A stretch of 64,000 nt of DNA. Origin: JBAXXL01 sp038206725. Its GTDB lineage: Bacteria > Bacteroidota > Ignavibacteria > Kapaibacteriales > UBA2268. The notes beneath the pieces were generated by a model, which was not told where the DNA came from, searched no databases, and was given only the letters and a program-made list of their open reading frames with translations. The translations under genes and the position numbers were made by a program. The stretch covers positions 17,574-81,573 of the forward strand of contig JBBRAO010000008.1 in the NCBI GenBank assembly GCA_038206725.1, written 5' to 3'. Shown here in pieces: positions 1 to 7,597 of the stretch (position 1 is its first letter; every line of letters starts with the position of its first letter).

Positions 1-1
1 C

Positions 2-217
2 GGGAAGCGATATCCTGTAGTAGGCTCTGTCTGTATGGACCAAATATTCGTCGAAGTCTTTCAAGACAAAATAAAAGTCGGCGACGAAGTAGTGCTCATC
101 GGTAAGCAAGGAAATGAGTATATTAGTGCTTATGAATTAGCTAACTTTGCCGGGACAATCCCTTATGAGATACTCACCGGTATTTCATCACGAGTACCAA
201 GAATAATCGTAGATTAA
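2..217 (+). CDS. alr: Alanine racemase, C-terminal end (partial)
   Basis: The open frame runs in from the left window edge, so only the last 71 residues are present. They read G-K-R-Y-P-V-V-G-S-V-C-M-D-Q and then V-G-D-E-V-V-L-I-G, ending I-P-Y-E-I-L-T-G-I-S-S-R-V-P-R. This is the conserved C-terminal beta domain of PLP-dependent alanine racemase. The C-M-D-Q and Y-E-I-L-x-G-I-x-x-R-V-P-R signatures are family hallmarks. The enzyme supplies D-alanine for peptidoglycan. The ATG at 35 is internal (it is the M of C-M-D-Q), not a start. A hairpin terminator follows 23 bases after the stop. The PLP lysine and the rest of the barrel lie outside the window. Confidence 0.9.
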   Translation, partial: GKRYPVVGSVCMDQIFVEVFQDKIKVGDEVVLIGKQGNEYISAYELANFAGTIPYEILTGISSRVPRIIVD

Positions 218-240
218 AAATTGAAAAAGATAGAATTTTA

Positions 241-277
241 CTCATCCGACGACTTGGAAATCATCGGATGAGTTTTT
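241..277 (+). terminator. Rho-independent terminator of alr (CTCATCCGA family)
   Basis: CTCATCCGA (241-249) pairs with TCGGATGAG (264-272) and is followed by TTTTT. It lies 23 bases after the racemase stop. Near-identical hairpins occur at 3209-3246 and, decayed, at 28656-28690 and 39166-39206, so this is a reused terminator cassette. Confidence 0.85.
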
Positions 278-623
278 AATAATGGAGAGTGTCATTATTA
301 ACGAAGTGAAGAATCCATCTTCCAGCTACGAAGTAGCTAATCTAAATAACCGTGAGTGAAACCCACAGCATTTGATAATCCATCCCCCACCCCCATCCAA
401 AAACTAATCTTTACAAATACAACAACTATTCCTCAATTAATAATGAAATAAGTTGAATACCCGCCGTTTGATGTTTCAAAATATATAAATAAATAATTCG
501 TCTTGCCTATTAAGAAAAATAAATATAGTATAAATATAATATTATACTTTAGCAAAGAATTAATACCGCAAAAATTAGTTTTACGGCGAATTTAAAACAA
601 TTTTTATATATAAAGGAGAGCTT
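278..623. other. Intergenic region with one dispersed repeat
   Basis: No gene was found. Around 290-313 lies a copy of the ACGAAGTGAAGA-type repeat also seen near 3260-3288, 5405-5427 and, inverted, 17276-17302. The rest is very AT-rich. The ribosome site AGGAG at 614-618 precedes the start at 624. No convincing TAnnTTTG box was found directly upstream. Confidence 0.5.
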
Positions 624-3170
624 ATGAAGAGGTTTCTCATATACGCTATGTCATTAACGTTTATTATTGGAATAATGGCGTTCGAAATTCTCAGTCCTAC
701 CGGTAAAGCGGGTTATTCCGGTGCTCCCGGCGATGGAAACTGCACAAGTTGTCACGACGGCACAGTTAACTCTGGATCGGCATCGGCGGCAATAACATCC
801 AGTCCTTCGCTTAGCGGCGGTTATACACCGGGGTCTGATCATACAATTTCAGTAACAATATCAAATAGTTCTTCGCCTAACGATAAGCTCTTTGGAGTAG
901 ATGCGGTTGCATTATTGAGTTCAGGTGCTAATGGTGGCACAGTAACTATAACAAATACAACATTAACAAAAATCAAAACCCATACCGTGGGTTCAAATAC
1001 ACGTACGCACGTTGTTCATACCGGCAGTGGCAATGTTGGTCCTAATACGCAGACCTTTTCATTCAAATGGACAGCACCTGCCGCAGGTAAAGGAACTGTA
1101 ACAATTTACGCTTCGCTTCTTGCGGCTGATGGTGACGGTGGTACAACCGGCGACCAGGTTTATACGACCTCTTTAGCCGCAACTGAAATAACAACCAGCG
1201 TTTTGTCGCCTCCACAACTTATATATCCTTCGAATAACGCTATTGACAGATTATTAACAGAACAATTCCGCTGGAACAAGGCTACTGACGCCCAATCTTA
1301 CTTAATACAAATATCTAAAGACGCGGCTTTTTCAAACATCCTTTTCCAAGGGAATGTTGGAGCTGACACATTTAAACTTATCAATATTTTAGCGTCGGAA
1401 ACTGATTATTATTGGCATGTTGCTTCGGTTAATACATCGGGAACGAGTGCCTATTCTGGCACTTGGAAATTAAGTACATCTTACAAAGCGATAGTTTTGC
1501 AGACCCCAACAAACCAAAAAGTTAATGTGCCGATAAACACAAAATTGACTTGGTTGGCGAATCCTGCAGGAACCCAATACCAAGTCCAAATTTCAAAAGT
1601 TGCCGATTTCGCAACAACAGTTATAGATACTAAAGTTGACAATGTTTTGGAATATCAAAACACCGCCTTGGAGTATTATAAAAACTACTATTGGCGAGTT
1701 AGATTGGTTGTTGGTACACGGGTTGGTCTATGGTCCGATGTATGGTCATTTAAAACTACAATTAAAGTTCCTGATTTGGTGTATCCTGCAAATAATGCAA
1801 TTGACCGTCAACTAACTGAACAATTCAAATGGAACAAAGTGCTTAGTGCACAAACGTATTATATTCAAATCGCCAAAGATGAGGCTTTTACAAATATCGT
1901 TTTTGATGGCAATGTAGGCACTGATACATTCAAATTAGCGGCTAATTTGCTTCCAGAAACCGAATATTTTTGGCACGTATCTTCTGTAACGACCGAAGGT
2001 GCCAGCGAATATTCCGCAACCTGGAAATTTAAAACTTCACTTAAAGCTACAGTATTAAAGACACCCGAAAACCAAAAAGTTAATTTACCGTTAAACACAA
2101 AATTAGTTTGGTTGCCAAACACATCCGGCACTCAATACCAAATCCAAATATCAAAGACCGACGATTTTAAAACTACCATCGTTGATGAAACAGTAAACAT
2201 TGTTCTTGAATACCAGACAAATAAATTGGAATATTACCAATCGTATTTTTGGCGGGTTAGAGTAGTTGTTGGCACAAGTTTCGGGATTTGGTCCGACGCT
2301 TGGTCGTTTAAAACAGGAATCAAAGCAACTGATTTGATTTCCCCAACCGATAAAGCGGTTGATCAAGCTACGGCGTTGAAATTGAAATGGAATGAGGTTG
2401 TTGGAGCAACATATTATCATTTGCAAGTTTCAAAAAACGCTGATTTCACTGATTTGGTTTATAATAAAGACTCATTAACAAAGGCTGAACAGAACGTTGA
2501 TGCTTTATTGCCGAGCATAAATTATTTTTGGCGGGTCAATGACTGGAATCTTGAATCATTCGGAATTGCTCAGTGGTCACCGGTATGGTCTTTCACAACA
2601 TCACAGGTTGTACTTTTTCTACTTAATCCTGAAAATGGAACAGGGAGCCTTACTATACCTGTACAGCTATCTTGGTACCCTGCGGCAACCGCCGAATATT
2701 ATCATTTGCAATTGGCTAAGGATGCTGATTTTGTAAATGTGGTATTCGATAAGGATTCAATTTTCGATACTAAATATCTTCTTTCTGAAATAGATATAAC
2801 TCCTGGAACAAATTATTATTGGCATATCAAGGGCGTGGGTGCTCAATATTCTACCCCTTGGAGCGGTGCTTGGCAGTTCTCAACCGGCGGTGTTTTTGTT
2901 AAAGAAAGCAACCAGTTCAGTTCAATAAAACTTTATCCTAATCCATCGGGGAGTAGAGCAGTCCTAAAAATCAGCTTTACTGAATCGAGTACTGCTAAAA
3001 TTATCATCACTTCTTCGGATGGCAAGATAATCAAAACCGATATGCTGGATTTAAAACCGGGTGATACGAGTTATGAAATTGATACCAATCCATTAGCATC
3101 CGGAACGTATTATATAACAATTATCGCACCTTCGGGATTTATTACCCGTGAGCTTGTTGTAACAAAATAA
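624..3170 (+). CDS. Secreted multi-domain protein: choice-of-anchor-V-like head, repeated Fn3-like modules, T9SS sorting domain
   Basis: This is an 848-residue exported protein with an AGGAG site 5 bases before the ATG. An N-terminal signal segment is followed by G-D-G-N-C-T-S-C-H-D-G (about residues 37-47). That CxxCH motif heads the small beta domain seen in choice-of-anchor-V/Reeler-like proteins, and heme attachment is possible but unproven. Residues 197-382 and 383-568 are two tandem copies of a 186-residue block. Each block holds two Fn3-like modules, with recurring Y-W-x-V/R-V and W-S-x-x-W-S-F-K-T motifs. Two more modules follow. The C-terminus (about 770-848) has Y-P-N-P-S and ends G-T-Y-Y-I-T-I-I, a type A T9SS sorting signal. 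It is probably anchored on or released from the cell surface. Its substrate is unknown. Confidence 0.85.
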   Translation: MKRFLIYAMSLTFIIGIMAFEILSPTGKAGYSGAPGDGNCTSCHDGTVNSGSASAAITSSPSLSGGYTPGSDHTISVTISNSSSPNDKLFGVDAVALLSSGANGGTVTITNTTLTKIKTHTVGSNTRTHVVHTGSGNVGPNTQTFSFKWTAPAAGKGTVTIYASLLAADGDGGTTGDQVYTTSLAATEITTSVLSPPQLIYPSNNAIDRLLTEQFRWNKATDAQSYLIQISKDAAFSNILFQGNVGADTFKLINILASETDYYWHVASVNTSGTSAYSGTWKLSTSYKAIVLQTPTNQKVNVPINTKLTWLANPAGTQYQVQISKVADFATTVIDTKVDNVLEYQNTALEYYKNYYWRVRLVVGTRVGLWSDVWSFKTTIKVPDLVYPANNAIDRQLTEQFKWNKVLSAQTYYIQIAKDEAFTNIVFDGNVGTDTFKLAANLLPETEYFWHVSSVTTEGASEYSATWKFKTSLKATVLKTPENQKVNLPLNTKLVWLPNTSGTQYQIQISKTDDFKTTIVDETVNIVLEYQTNKLEYYQSYFWRVRVVVGTSFGIWSDAWSFKTGIKATDLISPTDKAVDQATALKLKWNEVVGATYYHLQVSKNADFTDLVYNKDSLTKAEQNVDALLPSINYFWRVNDWNLESFGIAQWSPVWSFTTSQVVLFLLNPENGTGSLTIPVQLSWYPAATAEYYHLQLAKDADFVNVVFDKDSIFDTKYLLSEIDITPGTNYYWHIKGVGAQYSTPWSGAWQFSTGGVFVKESNQFSSIKLYPNPSGSRAVLKISFTESSTAKIIITSSDGKIIKTDMLDLKPGDTSYEIDTNPLASGTYYITIIAPSGFITRELVVTK

Positions 3171-3208
3171 GCAAAATAGAAAGATAAAATATTATTAGAA
3201 AAGACTTG

Positions 3209-3246
3209 CTCATCCGACGACTCCACGGTCATCGGATGAGTTTTTT
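3209..3246 (+). terminator. Rho-independent terminator (CTCATCCGA family)
   Basis: CTCATCCGA (3209-3217) pairs with TCGGATGAG (3232-3240), followed by six T. It is nearly identical to the hairpin at 241-277 and ends the secreted-protein gene at 3170. Confidence 0.85.
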
Positions 3247-3335
3247 ATTATGGGTGGTAGTCACTCAGAACGAAGTGAAGAGTCCAGAAAATAATTATAA
3301 ATGGTAAATTATAAATTATAAATGAGAAGAAAGAG

Positions 3336-3567
3336 AATCCCATTAGGGATTTGATGTATGTAGAAAATAACCGGCACTTTGACCGAAAATCACGTAATGA
3401 TTAAATATTCTTTTTAGAATCAGGATTTATAGATGATCAGATCGAAAACGAGAGGGAGGGATTTTAGATATTGCGATTTTAATATTTGAAAACGATTGTT
3501 AAGATTATACATTCTAATTTCCACTTCATTTCTTATGGGGCTAATCGTTTTCAACCGTTTCGCGTTT
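3336..3567. repeat. Dispersed intergenic repeat, copy 1
   Basis: Starts with the small palindrome AATCCCATTAGGGATT, then GATGTATGTAGAAAA and a second decayed half at about 3390-3420. The far end (about 3485-3567), read on the minus strand, contains GGTTGAAAACGATTAGC and AAATGAAGTGGAAATT, matching 25572-25616. Together with 5515-5624 and 25562-25776 this is a multi-copy non-coding element. No open frame is conserved. The intergenic space 3171-3594 holds only this, the terminator and an ACGAAGTGAAGAGTCCA repeat at about 3260-3288. Confidence 0.6.
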
Positions 3568-3594
3568 ATCTATCTTTATAGCTTTAAGAACTCA

Positions 3595-4467
3595 TTATCC
3601 GATTTTCTTTTGTAACACTATACCCGATAAAATAAAAACCAATCCGACAAGAGTGGATATGTAAATTGGTTCTTTAAGAATTAATGCTATAAGCATAAGT
3701 GATATAAACGGCGACAAATATACCAGACTGCTTAAGCGAGCATTGGATTTGGAATATTTCAAAGCGGTCAGCCATAGCACAAATGTAATCCCCATTTCAA
3801 ATAAACCGATATAAACAGCGGCTAATGTCTCACTAACGTAAGGTACATTTAATTTGCCGCTTAAAGCGGAATAGATGACGATAAAAATGGAGCCGAAGAA
3901 AAAGTTTGTGCAGAGTTTTACTATGGTATCCCTTGCGTCACGAACATTTAATATCCAATAAAACGCCCAAAATATTGCGCTTATCAATGCCAAAGCCACT
4001 CCCGGGAAATCCCTGAATTCAGCGCTTGTAAAATCCCCGCGAAAAGCGATAACCACAACGCCGAAAAAGCTCAACAGCAAACACAGCAATCCCTTCCAAG
4101 ACAACTTATGCTTCAGCAAAGGTACGGAGATTAATGCTAAAACTATCGCCCAGGAATAATTAAGGGATAATGCTTCTTGAGCGGGCAAGCGGTCGTAAGC
4201 GGCGAATAAGCAGAGGTAATATGCAAATGGATTCAAGAGTCCCATTACTGCGGACATCACCAATTCACCTTTTGTTTGACGGAACAACTGCCGGCGTTCG
4301 CCGGAAAACAAAGCTATAATCAATAAAACGAAAAAAGAAACCACCGAGGAAATAAGTAAAAGCTGAACAACCTCTAGTTCGCGAAGCGCCAACTTGAAAG
4401 CCGTTGCTACGGTTGACCATAGCAAAACCGCCGATATTCCGTATATAAATGATTTCTTTTCTTTCAT
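3595..4467 (-). CDS. EamA/DMT-superfamily transporter
   Basis: This is a 290-residue inner-membrane protein with about ten hydrophobic helices arranged as two EamA halves (roughly residues 8-135 and 150-288), the usual size for drug/metabolite transporter family members. The N-terminal S-x-V-L-L-W-S-T-V-A-T-A-F-K pattern is typical. The substrate cannot be told from sequence. The ATG follows directly on the U-tract of the infC terminator, with no visible Shine-Dalgarno site. Expression would therefore need read-through from infC, a promoter inside infC, or SD-independent initiation. Confidence 0.85.
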   Translation of the reverse strand: MKEKKSFIYGISAVLLWSTVATAFKLALRELEVVQLLLISSVVSFFVLLIIALFSGERRQLFRQTKGELVMSAVMGLLNPFAYYLCLFAAYDRLPAQEALSLNYSWAIVLALISVPLLKHKLSWKGLLCLLLSFFGVVVIAFRGDFTSAEFRDFPGVALALISAIFWAFYWILNVRDARDTIVKLCTNFFFGSIFIVIYSALSGKLNVPYVSETLAAVYIGLFEMGITFVLWLTALKYSKSNARLSSLVYLSPFISLMLIALILKEPIYISTLVGLVFILSGIVLQKKIG

Positions 4468-4496
4468 AAAAAAAAACTGCGCTGAAAAACGCAGTT
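4468..4496 (-). terminator. Rho-independent terminator of infC, abutting the EamA start
   Basis: On the minus strand AACTGCG pairs with CGCAGTT (4490-4496 with 4475-4481) around an 8-base loop and is followed by a run of T (the A-run 4468-4476). The T-run ends exactly where the ATG of the next gene begins. Confidence 0.75.
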
Positions 4497-4504
4497 CAAA
4501 ACAA

Positions 4505-5134
4505 TTATAATGCTGATAGTAGATCTTCAGCCTTCTTTTCTTCTACTTTCTTTTTCGACTTGCTCGGTGACATAATAACCACCATACTTCTACCCTCCAT
4601 TTTGATTGGAGCGTCAATTTTAGCAACATCCGCTAAATCAATTACGAACCTTTCGAGCAATTCGCGACCTATTTCCTGATGGGTAATTTCCCTACCCCTG
4701 AAAAAGACACTTGCTTTTACTTTGTCGCCATCTTCAAGAAAATTTCTCGCGTGACGAGCTTTGAAATTGAAATCGTGCGTATCGGTGCGCCATTTGAACC
4801 TTACTTCTTTCAACTGCGATTGCTGTTGATTCTTTTTCTGCAGTTTTTCTTTCTTCTGCAATTCATAAATAAATTTACCATAGTCTATTATACGGCAAAC
4901 AGGTGGTTTGGCAGTTGGCGCAATTTCTACTAAATCCAAATCTGCGTGATCAGCTCTGCTTAGAGCATCCGCTATTGGAACTATACCAACCATATCTCCG
5001 CGCTGGTCTATTAAACGCACTTCGCTTATACGAATCTCGTGATTAATTCGATGTTTTCTTTTTGGATCGCGGATTGGTTCGCGACCCTTTGGATTTGTTC
5101 CCCGTTGTACGGGAGATGGACTTAAACTTTTCAA
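4505..5134 (-). CDS. infC: Translation initiation factor IF-3
   Basis: This is a 209-residue IF-3. The N-domain runs from about residue 28 (H-R-I-N-H-E-I-R) through R-L-I-D-Q-R-G-D-M-V-G-I and D-L-D-L-V-E-I-A-P-x-A-x-P-P-V-C-R-I-I-D-Y-G-K. A Lys/Gln-rich linker follows, then the C-domain with K-E-V-R-F-K-W-R-T-x-x-H-D. It binds the 30S subunit and controls start-codon selection. The start chosen is TTG at 5134 because an in-frame TAG lies three codons upstream. A non-AUG start is common for infC and may allow autoregulation. The usual partners rpmI and rplT do not follow, and thrS is not upstream. Confidence 0.95.
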   Translation of the reverse strand: MKSLSPSPVQRGTNPKGREPIRDPKRKHRINHEIRISEVRLIDQRGDMVGIVPIADALSRADHADLDLVEIAPTAKPPVCRIIDYGKFIYELQKKEKLQKKNQQQSQLKEVRFKWRTDTHDFNFKARHARNFLEDGDKVKASVFFRGREITHQEIGRELLERFVIDLADVAKIDAPIKMEGRSMVVIMSPSKSKKKVEEKKAEDLLSAL

Positions 5135-5182
5135 GGAAACCTATAAATTACTTAAAATTATTATTATCAAAAATAGTTACTG

Positions 5183-5211
5183 CAAATTTAACAAAAATAT
5201 ATCACAATCAA
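5183..5211 (-). promoter_or_regulatory. Putative Bacteroidota-type promoter for infC
   Basis: On the minus strand TTG (5209-5211), an 18-base spacer and TAAATTTG (5183-5190) match the TTTG/TAnnTTTG consensus of the Bacteroidota primary sigma factor. It would give a leader of roughly 40-45 bases before the TTG start at 5134. Confidence 0.5.
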
Positions 5212-5514
5212 TAAATTGTTTTGCATAAATAGCAAATTATTTTCACTTTTATGAAGAATATGTGGTTTTTGGATTAATTTTCCGTTTTTTGTGGGGGTAG
5301 GTCTGGATTAGAAATCTAAGAATTATGCCTATATTGAGTGAGGAGTCCATCTTCGAACAATTGCAAATTGAATTTTGAATGTGAGAAACCCGAGTTGTAA
5401 TGCTGTACGAAGTGAAGCATCCAGAAAACAATGGTCAATTGTTAATGCGAAGAAATTGCCAGAATCAGAATTAACTAGATTTATCAATTATCAGGATATT
5501 TAGGCAAAACCTAA

Positions 5515-5624
5515 TAATTCCGTAGGAATTTAATATCGGTAGAAAATGGACAGCGTTTCGCCCATAAAATCCCGTAGGGATGAAATATTATTCACCAATT
5601 GGAAATTGATTTTCTTTTAGAATA
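5515..5624 (+). repeat. Dispersed intergenic repeat, copy 2
   Basis: AATTCCGTAGGAATTT, then AATATCGGTAGAAAATGG, a spacer of about 30 bases, and AAATCCCGTAGGGATGAAAT, ending near TTCTTTTAGAAT. The same order of two mini-palindromes occurs at 3336 and 25681. The rest of 5212-5657 holds an ACGAAGTGAAGCATCC repeat at about 5405-5427 and nothing else recognisable. Confidence 0.65.
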
Positions 5625-5657
5625 AAAAAAAGTATAATTTTGTTCAATACCAATGAA

Positions 5658-6188
5658 ATGAATTATGACTTGTTAATAAGGTGTACAATGCAAGAAAATT
5701 TAGCAATTGATATAGTAAATTCGGCAATTCATTCATTGCCAAAAAAAATGCAAATCAAGTATTATCGGTACAATTTTTATAGTTTCGATATCTCGGAAAC
5801 AGTTTTCGATAAAGATGAGGATCAAGTGAAAATATTTTTTCTATATAAAAATGGTATTATAAATAGCACAGGTGGTCATTAACGGAAAGATAGTGTTGAT
5901 TGTGAATCTTTTTTTATAACACCTATTTATCTAACAGCTAGAAAAAAATATAGATTTGCTTGGGGTGTTTTTAAAATAGAAGACAATAAAATGCAATTTG
6001 AAACTTGGGTTCCCTCCGAGGGTAAAATGCCTGCATTTAATTATTCCGGGGATATATTGAATGACACAACATTCCTTATTACTAAAGTGAAACGGGCAAG
6101 TGGGAGTTTTACCACAGCAATTGATGATACCTACCACTTCAAACACTTCAGCCCAAAACCAGACAGTAGAAATGAATTTGTGAAATAA
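5658..6188 (+). pseudogene. Unknown gene split by an in-frame TAA
   Basis: One reading frame runs from the ATG at 5658 to the TAA at 6186-6188, interrupted only by TAA at 5880-5882. The first part ends N-S-T-G-G-H. After the stop the same frame continues R-K-D-S-V-D-C-E-S-F-F-I-T-P-I-Y-L-T and on to a natural-looking end. Both halves have protein-like composition, so the simplest reading is a recent nonsense mutation in a gene of about 176 codons. A TTG at 5640 is an alternative start. No signal peptide or known domain was recognised. Alternatives are a sequencing error, or a second short gene starting at the ATG 5991. Confidence 0.55.
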
Positions 6189-6216
6189 AATTATAGTTTT
6201 TTAAAATCAGCAATTA

Positions 6217-6249
6217 GGCTATCCCCCCCAGAAAGGATAGCCATTTTTC
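6217..6249 (+). terminator. Rho-independent terminator
   Basis: GGCTATCC (6217-6224) pairs with GGATAGCC (6235-6242) around a C-rich loop, followed by ATTTTT. It serves the interrupted gene ending at 6188 and separates it from the convergent toxin-antitoxin pair. Confidence 0.75.
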
Positions 6250-6261
6250 TTGGGATTCAAC

Positions 6262-6447
6262 CTACATCCCGAGTTCTTTCTTCAGTTCCGTATGAGAAGT
6301 CCATTTTTTATTGGTCTTTTTTACATCTACCGCGGAAAAATAATCTTCCCTATCCTGTTCTATTTCTTTTAACCTTTTATACTCGTCATAATCTAAAATA
6401 ACAGCAATTGTTTTTTTGCTTTGGCGAATTAGTTGTGTTTTAATCAT
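6262..6447 (-). CDS. Putative Phd/RelB-like antitoxin
   Basis: This is a 61-residue protein beginning M-I-K-T-Q-L-I-R-Q-S-K-K-T-I-A-V-I-L-D-Y and continuing E-Y-K-R-L-K-E-I-E-Q-D-R-E-D-Y-F-S-A. This is the short antitoxin type found beside RelE toxins, with residual Phd-like features. The start at 6447 was preferred over an upstream ATG because it sits behind a GGATG-like ribosome site and overlaps the toxin stop by 8 bases (ATGATTAA), giving translational coupling. It should neutralise the partner toxin and probably autoregulate the pair. The family assignment rests on the pattern and on its neighbour. Confidence 0.7.
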   Translation of the reverse strand: MIKTQLIRQSKKTIAVILDYDEYKRLKEIEQDREDYFSAVDVKKTNKKWTSHTELKKELGM

Positions 6448-6706
6448 TATATGCATCCTTTCTGTGTTTAATATTATAAACAAAAAGTATATTGTTTTCA
6501 TTGTCAAAAATCACTCTATAACTACTTATCCTGAGCCTTTTAAATTCTCCGTATTTACCTTTCAAGGGTTTGACATCGTGTCGTTCTAAAGGCGATCCTG
6601 TGTATTTCTCTATACCTAAAATAATTCTTTGAGCATCTCTTGGATTAGCCACTAATATCTTCTTTAACTCTTTAACAGAATTTTCAGAATATTTTATTTC
6701 CATCAT
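6440..6706 (-). CDS. RelE/ParE-family toxin
   Basis: This 88-residue protein has the RelE/ParE fold pattern: I-K-Y-S-E-N-S-V-K-E-L-K-K near the start, D-V-K-P-L-K-G in the middle, then R-L-R-I-S-S-Y-R-V-I-F, and L-F-V-Y-N-I-K-H-R-K-D-A-Y at the end. The R-V-I-F and H-R-K-D-A-Y motifs are characteristic. RelE members usually cleave mRNA in the ribosome, whereas ParE members act on gyrase; the R-x-x-Y ending favours RelE, by inference. The toxin gene comes first and the antitoxin second, the reverse of classical relBE. The start has two adjacent ATGs at 6706 and 6703. Confidence 0.8.
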   Translation of the reverse strand: MMEIKYSENSVKELKKILVANPRDAQRIILGIEKYTGSPLERHDVKPLKGKYGEFKRLRISSYRVIFDNENNILFVYNIKHRKDAYND

Positions 6707-6861
6707 ATCAGCTATTTTGACACCTCAAAAATTACATTATGTACTTTTAAACGAAAGATAATTAGTTTTATTTTGCATTTTTACATCATTCCGCAATAAA
6801 GAAAAGCCTTTTTTTGAATTTTGAGCGAGGTCATCTCGACTTCGCTCGATGAGCGTTACCG

Positions 6862-6905
6862 TAAAACAAAAACTCGTTACCAAGCAGGTGCTTAGTAACG
6901 AGTTT
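6862..6905 (-). terminator. Terminator of the CueP-like gene (CTCGTTAC family)
   Basis: AAACTCGTTAC (6870-6880) pairs with GTAACGAGTTT (6895-6905). On the minus strand it is followed by TTTTTGTTTT. A relative lies at 28609-28644 and a half-copy at about 17120-17136. Just upstream, 6831-6855 carries the TCTCGACTTCGCTCGATGA repeat also found at 17343-17361. Confidence 0.7.
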
Positions 6906-6923
6906 CAAAAAAACGAATTTATA

Positions 6924-7460
6924 CTATTTCAATTTTATAGTTGTTATGCAAGTTCTGCTGTTGTCCATTGTACCAATGGTTTCTTCACCCTTTAAATCAC
7001 CATATTCAATTTTAATGTTTACGTTCTTGTTTCTCGGTAGCCAAATTTCAAAAAAACCGTTTTTTAGTGATGTGAGGTTTCCTTCGAAAATTTTGTTTCC
7101 GGATTCTTCCGCCTCAACCTTGAATGTTTTTTGTTTTAGCTCCGCGTTGCAACTTGAGGGATAATGTGTAGAGCAAGTGTGTGTAGTTGTTACATAAGGC
7201 GCGATGGCAACATACATCAAAGTATCTGCGATAGACTTTGTAAATTTCTTGCCGTCGGGAAACTCGAAAACTATTTCCGTTGGGGTTATGTGAGTTTTTA
7301 TATCAGGATATGTATCTCTAAATTCATTTGCTTTTGCAATGGTTCCTAAAATACTTATATTTTTGAGTGAATCGTATTGAGTAGTATAATCAGGATCCGT
7401 TACTGAACAAGCTCCCAGAATGGATATCGAGAGTAGTAGTGCTATTATTGAGTATTTCAT
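6924..7460 (-). CDS. CueP-family copper-binding lipoprotein
   Basis: This is a 178-residue lipoprotein: residues 1-17 are a signal peptide with lipobox L-G-A-C (lipidated C18). The remainder matches the CueP periplasmic copper-binding family. It has Y-V-A-I-A-P-Y-V-T-T-T-H-T-C then S-S-C (C96 and C104), F-F-E-I-W-L-P-R-N and a C-terminal R-T-C-I-T-T-I-K-L (C171). These three cysteines sit where the family keeps its metal ligands. Known CueP binds copper in the periplasm, so here it is probably anchored to the outer membrane. The start was set at 7460 (M-K-Y-S) rather than the upstream ATG at 7493, because it begins the signal peptide and has AGG about 10 bases before it. Confidence 0.8.
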   Translation of the reverse strand: MKYSIIALLLSISILGACSVTDPDYTTQYDSLKNISILGTIAKANEFRDTYPDIKTHITPTEIVFEFPDGKKFTKSIADTLMYVAIAPYVTTTHTCSTHYPSSCNAELKQKTFKVEAEESGNKIFEGNLTSLKNGFFEIWLPRNKNVNIKIEYGDLKGEETIGTMDNSRTCITTIKLK

Positions 7461-7534
7461 TATATGCCTTTTTTGTAATAAATCGTTTTGCACTTTTTAA
7501 CGTATCATTTCAATTTCTATTATTATTTGGTTTT

Positions 7535-7571
7535 AAAAAAAATCGAGCCAATTGAAGTAATTAGCTCGATT
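7535..7571 (-). terminator. Rho-independent terminator of the arylsulfotransferase-like gene
   Basis: AATCGAGC (7541-7548) pairs with GCTCGATT (7564-7571). On the minus strand the hairpin is followed by a T-run (A-run 7535-7542). It lies 27 bases beyond the stop at 7598. Confidence 0.8.
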
Positions 7572-7597
7572 AATGATTTATAAATTCAGGATATAAT

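Noticed and set aside
35..217. Complete small gene starting at ATG 35
   Set aside because: The same frame continues upstream to the window edge with conserved racemase residues, so this ATG is internal.
5991..6188. Separate 65-codon gene starting at the ATG 5991
   Set aside because: The reading frame is the same as that of 5658-5879 and is continuous except for one TAA; a split single gene is simpler.
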